Below are positions 15,197 to 21,210 of a stretch of DNA of 21,210 bases, piece by piece; positions within the stretch are counted from its first letter, which is position 1; every line of letters begins with the position of its first letter. Location of the stretch: assembly GCA_028868335.1 (NCBI GenBank), contig JAGWUU010000014.1, forward strand, positions 1 to 21,210. Reading direction: 5' to 3'. The notes beneath the pieces were generated by a model that did not search any database, was not told where the DNA came from, and saw only the letters and a list, made by a program, of their open reading frames with translations. The position numbers and the translations under genes are program-made. The DNA is from Sphingomonadales bacterium. Its GTDB lineage: Bacteria > Pseudomonadota > Alphaproteobacteria > Sphingomonadales > Sphingomonadaceae.

Positions 15197-15221
15197 AAAT
15201 CGGATCGAATCTTTCCGATTT
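15197..15221. promoter_or_regulatory. candidate operator for the Rrf2/SufR-like regulator
   Basis: Perfect 8-base inverted repeats AAATCGGA (15197-15204) and TCCGATTT (15214-15221) are separated by nine bases, ending 16 bases before the ATG of the Rrf2-family gene. The 25-base span equals that of IscR-type sites, though the half-sites differ. A TTGAAA at 15167-15172 with a weak TAGGTG at 15190-15195 would put the start of transcription inside the dyad. Autoregulation is inferred from position. Confidence 0.6.
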
Positions 15222-15237
15222 AACCCGAGGCTTGCCG

Positions 15238-15648
15238 ATGCGCCTGTCCAACATGGCCGACTATGCCGTCCTGACGATGAGCGCCGCCGCGCGCCATTGC
15301 GGCGGTGCGCGCGTTGCGGCCGCGCAACTGGCCGAGGACACCGGGTTGCCGGTACCGACCGTGCAAAAGCTGGTCAGCCGCCTGACCGCGGCCGGTTTGC
15401 TGCGCTCGACGCGGGGAAGCGGCGGTGGTTTGAAGCTTGCCCGCCCCGCGGCGGCGATCACGCTCGCCGACATTGTCGAGGCGGTAGAAGGCCCGATTGC
15501 CATGGCTACCTGCGAGGAAGCCGGGCGGCACGACTGTTCGTTGGAAAGCGGCTGCCAGGTGCGGCCGCATTGGCCGATCGTCAGTTCGGCCGTGCGCGGC
15601 GCCCTGGCCCAGGTGCCGCTGACCCGCCTTGCGGAAGCCGGACAATGA
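15238..15648 (+). CDS. Rrf2-family Fe-S responsive regulator of the suf operon
   Basis: This is a 136-residue winged-helix regulator of the Rrf2 family, most like the SUF-system regulators. The N-terminal half (RLSNMADYAVLTMSAAARHC, then VPTVQKLVSRLTAAGLLRSTRG, then GGGLKLARPAAAITLADIVEAVEG) is the DNA-binding domain. Three Cys follow in ATCEEAGRHDCSLESGCQV, spaced C-x7-C-x5-C, suitable for binding an Fe-S cluster; E. coli IscR has C-x5-C-x5-C. I start at the ATG at 15238 (GAGG eight bases upstream); a GTG at 15193 in the same frame lies within the operator region and is unlikely. The stop overlaps the sufB start (ATGA). It likely represses or tunes the suf operon through the palindrome just upstream. 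Confidence 0.93.
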   Translation: MRLSNMADYAVLTMSAAARHCGGARVAAAQLAEDTGLPVPTVQKLVSRLTAAGLLRSTRGSGGGLKLARPAAAITLADIVEAVEGPIAMATCEEAGRHDCSLESGCQVRPHWPIVSSAVRGALAQVPLTRLAEAGQ

Positions 15649-17138
15649 GCGAGAACGTGAAGGACGCCACCGAAGACCGGGATCGCGCGGCGCGCGACGC
15701 TGCCGCCAGGGTTGCCGATTACGAACACGGCTGGTCGGCGAACATCGAGCAGGAGTTTGCGCCCAAGGGGCTTTCAGAGGACACCGTCCGCTTCATCTCG
15801 GCGAAGAAGAACGAGCCGGAATGGATGCTTGAATGGCGGCTCAAGGCCTATCGCCACTGGCTGACCATGCCGATGCCCGACTGGGCCAAGCTGGATGTTC
15901 CGCCGATCGATTATCAGGATGCCTATTACTACGCCGCGCCCAAGGCCAAGGCGAAGCTGGCCAGCCTCGATGAGGTCGACCCAGAAATTATCAAGGTTTA
16001 TGAAAAGCTTGGCATTCCCCTTGAAGAGCAGAAGGTGCTTGCCGGGGTCGAGGGCGCACGCAAGGTCGCGGTCGATGCCGTATTCGATTCGGTTTCGGTA
16101 GCGACCACCTTCCGCGAGGAATTGAAGAAGGCGGGCGTAATCTTCCTCTCGATCAGCGAGGCGATCCGCGAATATCCCGAGCTGGTGAAGAAGTGGCTGG
16201 GCAAGGTCGTGCCGCAGCACGATAATTTCTTCGCTGCTCTCAATTGCGCGGTCTTTTCCGACGGCACCTTCGTTTACATCCCCGAAGGCGTGCGCTGCCC
16301 GATGGAGCTGAGCACCTATTTCCGCATAAATGCCGAGAATACCGGGCAGTTCGAGCGGACGCTGATCGTTGCCGACAAAGGCAGCTACGTCTCCTACCTT
16401 GAAGGCTGCACCGCGCCGCAGCGCGATGAGAACCAGCTCCACGCGGCGGTGGTCGAGCTGGTCGCGCTGGACGACGCCGAGATCAAGTATTCGACGGTGC
16501 AGAACTGGTATCCGGGCGATGCCCAGGGCAAGGGCGGAATCTACAATTTCGTAACGAAAAGAGCGCTTTGCCAGGGCAAGCGCAGCAAGGTGAGCTGGAC
16601 CCAGGTGGAGACCGGCAGCGCGATCACCTGGAAGTATCCAAGCTGCGTTCTCAACGGCGAGGACAGCGTGGGCGAGTTCTATTCGGTCGCCGTCACCAAC
16701 AATTACCAGCAGGCTGATACCGGCACCAAGATGGTGCACAACGGTGCCCGAACGCGTTCTACCATCATCTCCAAGGGGATCAGCGCGGGCAAAAGCCAGA
16801 ACACCTATCGCGGGCTGGTTCGCGTCGCCCCCAATGCCGAGGGCGTGCGCAATTTCACCCAATGCGATTCGCTGCTGCTGGGCAAGGACTGCGGGGCGCA
16901 CACCGTTCCCTACATCGAGGTCAGGAACCCCTCCGCCCAGATCGAGCATGAGGCGACCACCAGCAAGATTTCCGACGACCAGTTGTTCTACGCCATGCAG
17001 CGCGGGCTTGGTCAGGAAGAAGCGGTGGCGCTGATCGTCAACGGCTTTGCCAAGGAGGTGTTGCAGCAACTCCCGATGGAATTCGCGGTCGAGGCGCAGA
17101 AGCTGCTGGGCATCTCACTTGAAGGATCCGTCGGTTGA
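15645..17138 (+). CDS. sufB: Fe-S cluster assembly protein SufB
   Basis: SufB is the scaffold of the SufBCD complex, on which Fe-S clusters are built in the cytoplasm. The 497-residue length is normal. Recognisable parts are FISAKKNEPEWMLEWRLKAY near the start, NCAVFSDGTFVYIPEGVRCP, the SYLEGCTAP segment, VETGSAITWKYPSC, NFTQCDSLLLGKDCGAHTVP with the Cys equivalent to E. coli C405, and IEHEATTSKISDDQLFY with the conserved His/Glu. The ATG overlaps the regulator stop (ATGA), which fixes the start. The stop overlaps the TTG start of the DUF559 gene by four bases, so sufB is not directly next to sufC. Confidence 0.98.
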   Translation: MSENVKDATEDRDRAARDAAARVADYEHGWSANIEQEFAPKGLSEDTVRFISAKKNEPEWMLEWRLKAYRHWLTMPMPDWAKLDVPPIDYQDAYYYAAPKAKAKLASLDEVDPEIIKVYEKLGIPLEEQKVLAGVEGARKVAVDAVFDSVSVATTFREELKKAGVIFLSISEAIREYPELVKKWLGKVVPQHDNFFAALNCAVFSDGTFVYIPEGVRCPMELSTYFRINAENTGQFERTLIVADKGSYVSYLEGCTAPQRDENQLHAAVVELVALDDAEIKYSTVQNWYPGDAQGKGGIYNFVTKRALCQGKRSKVSWTQVETGSAITWKYPSCVLNGEDSVGEFYSVAVTNNYQQADTGTKMVHNGARTRSTIISKGISAGKSQNTYRGLVRVAPNAEGVRNFTQCDSLLLGKDCGAHTVPYIEVRNPSAQIEHEATTSKISDDQLFYAMQRGLGQEEAVALIVNGFAKEVLQQLPMEFAVEAQKLLGISLEGSVG

Positions 17139-17617
17139 AAAAGACTCTCTCCGTCCGCCCGCTCTCGGAACGCACCGAGGCACCCGCGCTGCAAAAGCGC
17201 GGGCGGGGGTGGAACATTGCCGAATCGCGGCTCGACGCGATCCACGACATGGCGCGCGAGGCGAAGCGCAACCCGACCGAGGCGCAGCGCGTGCTGGGGA
17301 CGAAGTTGGTCGAGGCCAATCTCGGCAAGTACAAGCTGAAGCGCCAGGTGGTGATCGGGTCGGCGGTGGTCGATTTCGCCTGCCAGTCGCTGAAGATCGC
17401 GGTGTCGATCGACGAGGGCGGTGATCCGGCGCTGACTGCGCGGCGCGACAAGAGCCTTGAAGCAGTGGGCATTCACCTGTTGCGCTTTCCCGCCGCCGAG
17501 GTGCTGACCGATCCCGATGCCGCGGTCGCCCGGATCGTCGCTGCGATGAAGGTCCGGTACGACGAACGCCGCGCCAGGGGTCGCGCCCGCCCCGCCAGAC
17601 AAGGATATTCGCGTTGA
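17135..17617 (+). CDS. DUF559 (Vsr-like nuclease fold) protein inside the suf operon
   Basis: This 160-residue protein has a DUF559 core, a family related in fold to Vsr very-short-patch endonucleases. The core runs from NPTEAQRVLG (E49) through KYKLKRQVVIGSAVVDFAC (D80) to KIAVSIDEGGD and the tail segment GIHLLRFPAAEVL. In typical members the last motif reads about E-x-D-G-x-x-H; here the Glu is Ser91, the Gly is Glu94 and the His is Asp97, so nuclease activity is doubtful. The N-terminus (about 45 residues) is an Arg-rich extension. The TTG start has AAGGA upstream and overlaps the sufB stop; its own stop overlaps the sufC start (TTGA at both ends). Its role in Fe-S assembly, if any, is unknown. 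Confidence 0.88.
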   Translation: MKKTLSVRPLSERTEAPALQKRGRGWNIAESRLDAIHDMAREAKRNPTEAQRVLGTKLVEANLGKYKLKRQVVIGSAVVDFACQSLKIAVSIDEGGDPALTARRDKSLEAVGIHLLRFPAAEVLTDPDAAVARIVAAMKVRYDERRARGRARPARQGYSR

Positions 17618-18363
17618 CCCTGCTTGCGATCGACAATCTTCACGCCACGGTGGCCGACAAGCCGATCCTCAAGGGACTCTCGCTGACCATCAACGCGGGC
17701 GAAGTCCACGCGATCATGGGGCCGAACGGCGCGGGCAAGTCGACGCTGGGCTACGTGCTGGGCGGCCGGCCAGGCTACGCGGTGACCGGCGGTTCGGTGA
17801 GCTTCCAGGACGAGGACCTCCTCGCTCTCGAACCGCATGAGCGCGCCGCCGCCGGGCTGTTCCTTGGTTTCCAGTATCCGGTCGAGATTCCCGGCGTGTC
17901 GTTTGTCCAGTTCCTGCGCGAAAGCCTCAACGCCCAGCGCCGCAGCCGGGGCGAGGATCCGCTGTCGGGCGGCGAATTCCTCAAGCTGGCGCGGGAAAAG
18001 GCGGCGCTGCTGAAGATGGACATGGACATGCTCAAGCGCCCGGTGAACGTCGGGTTCTCCGGCGGCGAGAAGAAGCGCGCCGAAATGGTCCAGATGGGCA
18101 TCCTCGATCCCCGGCTGGCCGTGCTCGACGAGACGGACAGCGGCCTTGACATCGATGCGCTGCGCGTGGTGGGCGAGGGGATCAATTCCATCATGCGCGC
18201 GCCGGACAAGGCGGTGCTGCTGATCACCCATTACCAGCGCCTGCTTGACTATGTGAAGCCGGACTTCGTCCATGTCCTCGCCAACGGCCGCATCGTCAGG
18301 ACCGGCGGGCCGGAACTGGCGCTCGAACTCGAAGAGCGTGGTTACGAGGCGGTGGCCGCGTGA
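17614..18363 (+). CDS. sufC: Fe-S cluster assembly ATPase SufC
   Basis: SufC is the ABC-type ATPase of the SufBCD complex; its ATP-driven dimerisation reshapes SufB-SufD during cluster building. The 249 residues show Walker A GPNGAGKST (36-44), the Q-loop region FLGFQYPVEIPGV, the signature FSGGEKKRAEM, Walker B LAVLDETDSGLDID and the H-loop LLITHYQRLL, all typical of SufC. The TTG start at 17614 has AAGGA eight bases upstream and overlaps the DUF559 stop (TTGA). The stop overlaps the GTG start of the next gene (GTGA). Confidence 0.97.
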   Translation: MTLLAIDNLHATVADKPILKGLSLTINAGEVHAIMGPNGAGKSTLGYVLGGRPGYAVTGGSVSFQDEDLLALEPHERAAAGLFLGFQYPVEIPGVSFVQFLRESLNAQRRSRGEDPLSGGEFLKLAREKAALLKMDMDMLKRPVNVGFSGGEKKRAEMVQMGILDPRLAVLDETDSGLDIDALRVVGEGINSIMRAPDKAVLLITHYQRLLDYVKPDFVHVLANGRIVRTGGPELALELEERGYEAVAA

Positions 18364-18734
18364 TTCCCTTCCTCGCCTTGATGCTCGCCGCCAGCTCTCC
18401 CGATCCCGATCCGCTGCGCACGGCGGTCGAGGCCTGCGATCGCGAGGCCATGGCCACTCTCGCCAAGGCCGAGCCGCGCCGCCGCGCCGAATGGGCCGAG
18501 GCGATCTATCGGGAACAGCGGTCGATTGCCGCCGACCGTGCGGCGCTTGCGCCCGCCGCGACAACGACGGCCGGTCAGGCAACCCTGGCGTCGGCAAAGT
18601 CGGCGCTTGATACCCGCCAGCAGCAATTGGAAGACGCCCGCGGGGTCGAACGCGCCTGGCGCGAATACTTCGACGAGTACCGCGCCGATTTTCTCGCCTC
18701 CTGCTCAACCCGGAAGCACGACGATGCCCGCTAG
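18360..18734 (+). CDS. hypothetical exported or membrane-anchored protein inside the suf operon, 124 aa
   Basis: I do not recognise this protein. It starts at a GTG that overlaps the sufC stop (GTGA) and ends 11 bases inside sufD. The N-terminus IPFLALMLAASSPDPDPLR is a short hydrophobic stretch that could be a signal peptide or anchor, although it lacks the usual basic residues. The rest is Ala-, Arg- and Glu-rich and very likely helical (EAMATLAKAEPRRRAEWAEA, ASAKSALDTRQQQLEDARG), possibly coiled-coil, with two Cys (in VEACDRE and ASCSTRK). An envelope location would be odd for a member of a cytoplasmic pathway. GC-rich third positions and exact fit between neighbours support a real gene. 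Confidence 0.7.
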   Translation: MIPFLALMLAASSPDPDPLRTAVEACDREAMATLAKAEPRRRAEWAEAIYREQRSIAADRAALAPAATTTAGQATLASAKSALDTRQQQLEDARGVERAWREYFDEYRADFLASCSTRKHDDAR

Positions 18735-19464
18735 CGCCGCCCTGCTCCCGACCCGGCACGACGAGGATTTCCGCTATGCCGATCTTGAGGCGCTTGCCCC
18801 GCTGTGGCCGGTCGCGCTCGAGACGATCGCCGTCGCCGCCGGAGAATCGCGCGCGCTCAGCCTGATCCACACCGATGCCCGGCCGATCGCGCGCGAACTG
18901 GCGATCACCCTGGATGATGGCGCGAGCTTCGATCTGCGCGTGCTCAACGCCGGGGCAGCATCGGGACGGATCGCGGTGCGCGCCACGCTGGGCCGGGGCG
19001 CGCGATTCCACCTCGGCGCGGCGCAACTGGCCGGGGACGCCGCGACCGCGGAGATCGTCACCCACGTCACCCACGCTGCGCCCGATGCGGTCAGCCGCCA
19101 GGTTGTCCGCTCGGTCGCGGGCGGCGGGGCGACGGCCAATTACCTGGGCAAGGTGCTGGTCGCCAAGGGCGCAGACGGCACCGACGGCGAGCAATCGGTG
19201 CGCGCCATGCTGCTCGACCGCACCGCCACCGCCAATGCCCGGCCCGAACTGGAAATACACGCCGATGACGTCAAGTGCGCCCACGGCTGCGCGGTGGGCG
19301 AGCTGGATGCCAACGGCCTGTTCTACATGGCCTCGCGCGGGTTGCCGCCGGCCGAGGCCAAGCGCCTGATGCTTCAGGCCTTCATCGCCGAGGCATTCGT
19401 GGGCGCCGGGGACGAAGAGGCATTGCAGGAACAGGCGCTGGCCGCGCTGGAGGCGATGTTGTGA
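18724..19464 (+). CDS. sufD: Fe-S cluster assembly protein SufD, short form
   Basis: SufD pairs with SufB and SufC in the scaffold complex. The C-terminal half has the SufB/SufD core motif ELEIHADDVKCAHGCAVGEL (with the conserved His187), then LFYMASRGLPPAEAKRLMLQ AFIAE as expected. The 246-residue length is well below the ~400 of E. coli SufD; the N-terminal helical region is largely missing, and the beta-helix part begins early. The frame extends upstream, but an earlier start would overlap the preceding gene deeply, and the ATG at 18724 is the natural one. The stop overlaps the sufS start (GTGA). Confidence 0.94.
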   Translation: MPASAALLPTRHDEDFRYADLEALAPLWPVALETIAVAAGESRALSLIHTDARPIARELAITLDDGASFDLRVLNAGAASGRIAVRATLGRGARFHLGAAQLAGDAATAEIVTHVTHAAPDAVSRQVVRSVAGGGATANYLGKVLVAKGADGTDGEQSVRAMLLDRTATANARPELEIHADDVKCAHGCAVGELDANGLFYMASRGLPPAEAKRLMLQAFIAEAFVGAGDEEALQEQALAALEAML

Positions 19465-20723
19465 GGCCCGACCAGCGTCCGTTCGCGTCGAGCGCGACCC
19501 TGCCGCCAACGGGCGGTATCGCGCCTGCGTTTGACCTGAACGGGCAGCGAAATGCGTTTCCGGGGTTGTCAGGCAACTGGCACTACCTCGATACCGCGGC
19601 AACGGCGCAAAAGCCGCAGGTCGTGATCGATGCGTGCAACCGCGCGATGGGGTCGGACTACGCCACGGTCCATCGCGGCGTCTATGCCCGCTCTGCCGAG
19701 ATGACGCTGGCGTTCGAGGCGGCACGGCGCAAGGTCGCGGCGTTCATCGGCGGGCGCGAGGACGAGGTGGTGTTCACCCGCGGCGCGACCGAGGCGATCA
19801 ACCTCGTCGCCCAGACGTGGGGGCAGGCGAACCTCAAGGCGGGCGACCGCATCCTGCTCTCGATGCTGGAGCATCATTCCAACATCGTTCCCTGGCAATT
19901 GCTGGCGGCGCGCACCGGCGTCGAAATCGATGTCTGCCCCCTGACCGGAGATGGGCGGATCGACCTCGACGCGGCGGAGCGAATGCTGACCCCGGCACAC
20001 AGGTTGGTGGCCTTCGCCCATGTCTCGAACGTGCTGGGTTCGGTCCTCGATGCGCCGCGCGCTGTGGCGCTGGCGCATGGCGTCGGGGCGAAGATCCTGC
20101 TCGACGGCTGCCAGGCCGTACCGCGCATGCCGGTCGATGTGGCCGCGCTGGGCTGCGACTTCTATGCATTCTCTGCGCACAAGCTCTATGGCCCGACCGG
20201 GATCGGGGCGCTGTGGGCGCGCCATGATCTGCTTGAGGCAATGCCGCCGTGGCAGGGTGGCGGGTCGATGATCGACCGCGTGACCTTTGCGGGCACCACC
20301 TTCGCCCCGCCGCCACAGCGGTTCGAAGCCGGGACTCCGGCGATCGTCGAGGCGATCGGGCTGGGGGCGGCGGTCGACTACGTTTCGGCAGTCGGGCTTG
20401 AGGCGATCCACGCACGCGAGGCGGAACTCGTGACGGCCCTGCGCGCCGAATTGCGGCGGATGAATGACATCACCCTGTTCGGACCGGAGGATGGCGCGGG
20501 AATCGTCTCCTTCGCGATGGAGGGGGTTCACCCGCACGACCTTGGCACGATCCTCGATGAGGAGGGGGTGGCGATCCGCGCCGGGCATCACTGCGCCCAG
20601 CCGCTGATGGATTGCCTTGGCGTACCGGCCACGGCGCGGGCCAGCTTCGGGCTCTACAACGATCACGACGACATCGCCGCGCTGCTGCGCGGGATCGAAC
20701 GCACCAGGAGGATTTTCCGGTGA
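19461..20723 (+). CDS. sufS: cysteine desulfurase SufS, PLP-dependent
   Basis: SufS removes sulfur from cysteine and holds it as a persulfide for Fe-S assembly. The 420-residue protein is a fold-type I aminotransferase relative. It shows YLDTAATAQKP, TVHRGVY, the His pair in MLEHHSNIVPWQ, LLDGCQAVPRMPVD, the PLP Lys241 in FSAHKLYGPTGIGALW, and the catalytic Cys378 in RAGHHCAQPLM, which marks the SufS (group II) type. The first ~35 residues are a non-conserved extension. The GTG start at 19461 overlaps the sufD stop (GTGA). No sufE or sufU gene is visible in the window; a partner may follow or lie elsewhere. Confidence 0.97.
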   Translation: MRPDQRPFASSATLPPTGGIAPAFDLNGQRNAFPGLSGNWHYLDTAATAQKPQVVIDACNRAMGSDYATVHRGVYARSAEMTLAFEAARRKVAAFIGGREDEVVFTRGATEAINLVAQTWGQANLKAGDRILLSMLEHHSNIVPWQLLAARTGVEIDVCPLTGDGRIDLDAAERMLTPAHRLVAFAHVSNVLGSVLDAPRAVALAHGVGAKILLDGCQAVPRMPVDVAALGCDFYAFSAHKLYGPTGIGALWARHDLLEAMPPWQGGGSMIDRVTFAGTTFAPPPQRFEAGTPAIVEAIGLGAAVDYVSAVGLEAIHAREAELVTALRAELRRMNDITLFGPEDGAGIVSFAMEGVHPHDLGTILDEEGVAIRAGHHCAQPLMDCLGVPATARASFGLYNDHDDIAALLRGIERTRRIFR

Positions 20724-21208
20724 ATGCCATGAGTGAAGGCGGAGAGCCGAAATTCTCGGTCGAGGAGGTGGAGGCTGTAGCCGCGCCGCCGCGCGCCAAG
20801 GTGGACGATGCTGAAAGTCCGGCGGACAAGCTGGAGCGCAAGCGCGACTATCTTGAGGGTTTCCTTGCCGAAAAACCGCAGGGCGCGGGTGCGGGCGAGC
20901 CGGGCGGCAACCTTTACGAGGCGGTAGTCGGGGCGCTCAAGGATATATTCGATCCGGAAATTCCCGTGAACATCTATGATCTCGGGCTGATCTACGCCGT
21001 CGACGTCACCAATGATGGCGATGTTGCCGTGACGATGACACTCACCACGCCGCATTGCCCGGTGGCCGAATCGATGCCGGGCGAGGTTGAATTGCGGGTT
21101 GGGGCGATCCCGGGGGTGCGCGATGCCCAGGTCATGCTGGTCTGGGATCCGCCGTGGGATCCGGCCAAGATGAGCGACGAGGCCCGGCTCGAACTGGGGA
21201 TGCTGTGA
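20720..21208 (+). CDS. sufT: SufT/DUF59 (MIP18-family) Fe-S maturation protein
   Basis: This is a DUF59 protein of the type found at the end of suf operons, thought to help Fe-S cluster maturation or transfer. After about 65 residues of charged, probably flexible N-terminus comes the domain: NLYEAVVGALKDIFDPEIPV, NIYDLGLIYAVDV, MTLTTPHCPVAESMPGEVE with the conserved Cys, and VMLVWDPPWDPAKMSDEARL. AGGAGG at 20706-20711 is eight bases from the GTG at 20720, which therefore is the start (an ATG at 20729 is too far). The GTG overlaps the sufS stop (GTGA). The stop overlaps the next ATG (TGATG). Confidence 0.94.
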   Translation: MNAMSEGGEPKFSVEEVEAVAAPPRAKVDDAESPADKLERKRDYLEGFLAEKPQGAGAGEPGGNLYEAVVGALKDIFDPEIPVNIYDLGLIYAVDVTNDGDVAVTMTLTTPHCPVAESMPGEVELRVGAIPGVRDAQVMLVWDPPWDPAKMSDEARLELGML

Positions 21209-21210
21209 TG
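21208..21210 (+). CDS. start codon of the next suf-operon gene, cut by window end
   Basis: The sufT stop is TGATG, so an ATG begins on the last base of the stop and the window ends there. The tight overlap pattern of the operon suggests that this is a real start. An A-type carrier (SufA/IscA family) often follows DUF59 genes in suf operons, but nothing of the protein is visible. Confidence 0.45.

Noticed and set aside
15774..17069. 431-aa open frame on the minus strand
   Set aside because: It is antisense to sufB, which is complete and conserved.
17473..19725. 750-aa open frame on the minus strand across the suf genes
   Set aside because: It is antisense to DUF559, sufC, the hypothetical gene, sufD and sufS, and its product is a low-complexity Arg/Ala/His/Gln-rich chain. 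High GC produces such open frames opposite real genes.

Overview
The window is a GC-rich chromosomal segment that looks like a member of the Sphingomonadales (Alphaproteobacteria; Novosphingobium-like is my best guess). The basis is the base composition, a ThiS-ThiG fusion, an rplM-rpsI pair beside ctaA, a short SufD, an Rrf2-led suf operon, and frequent GTG/TTG starts. I see no transposase, integrase, phage gene, CRISPR array, tRNA or rRNA. Most genes are housekeeping, so this is ordinary chromosome with some accessory genes of unknown function.

Layout. (1) 1-1662, plus strand: the 3' part of a LytTR-type response regulator, a small three-helix membrane protein, and a metallophosphoesterase. 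(2) 1671-3715, minus strand: rplM-rpsI with an intrinsic terminator, preceded by a secreted protein of unknown function and a possible 43-aa ORF coupled to it. (3) 3869-6447: divergent ctaA (minus) and a MerC-like membrane protein (plus). The gap between them holds a GTTAC-N3-GTAAC dyad resembling a Zur box. A fused thiS-thiG gene follows on the plus strand. (4) 6494-9939: a SAM methyltransferase (minus), two unrecognised proteins (the second with a long acidic/proline-rich tail), and a tiny Ala/Asp-rich lipoprotein with its own terminator. (5) 9949-14905, minus strand: pyrD, ggt, a long-chain acyl-CoA synthetase, and a DUF1905 protein coupled to it by a GTGA overlap. (6) 14906-15237: a 332-nt gap with an orphan intrinsic terminator, a possible small RNA, and a 25-nt inverted repeat in front of the suf regulator. 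(7) 15238-21210, plus strand: rrf2/sufR-like, sufB, DUF559, sufC, an exported-looking hypothetical, sufD, sufS, sufT (DUF59), and the first codon of a further gene.

How the genes work together. The suf operon is the clearest system. The Rrf2 protein probably senses Fe-S status. SufBCD is the scaffold and ATPase complex, SufS supplies sulfur, and the DUF59 protein assists cluster maturation. Every junction from rrf2 to the window end is an overlapping stop/start. Two extra genes sit inside this tightly coupled operon: a DUF559 (Vsr-like nuclease fold) protein whose ExD...H motif is altered, and a 124-aa protein with a hydrophobic N-terminus. These embedded genes, the regulator palindrome and the orphan terminator are the parts most worth a second look.
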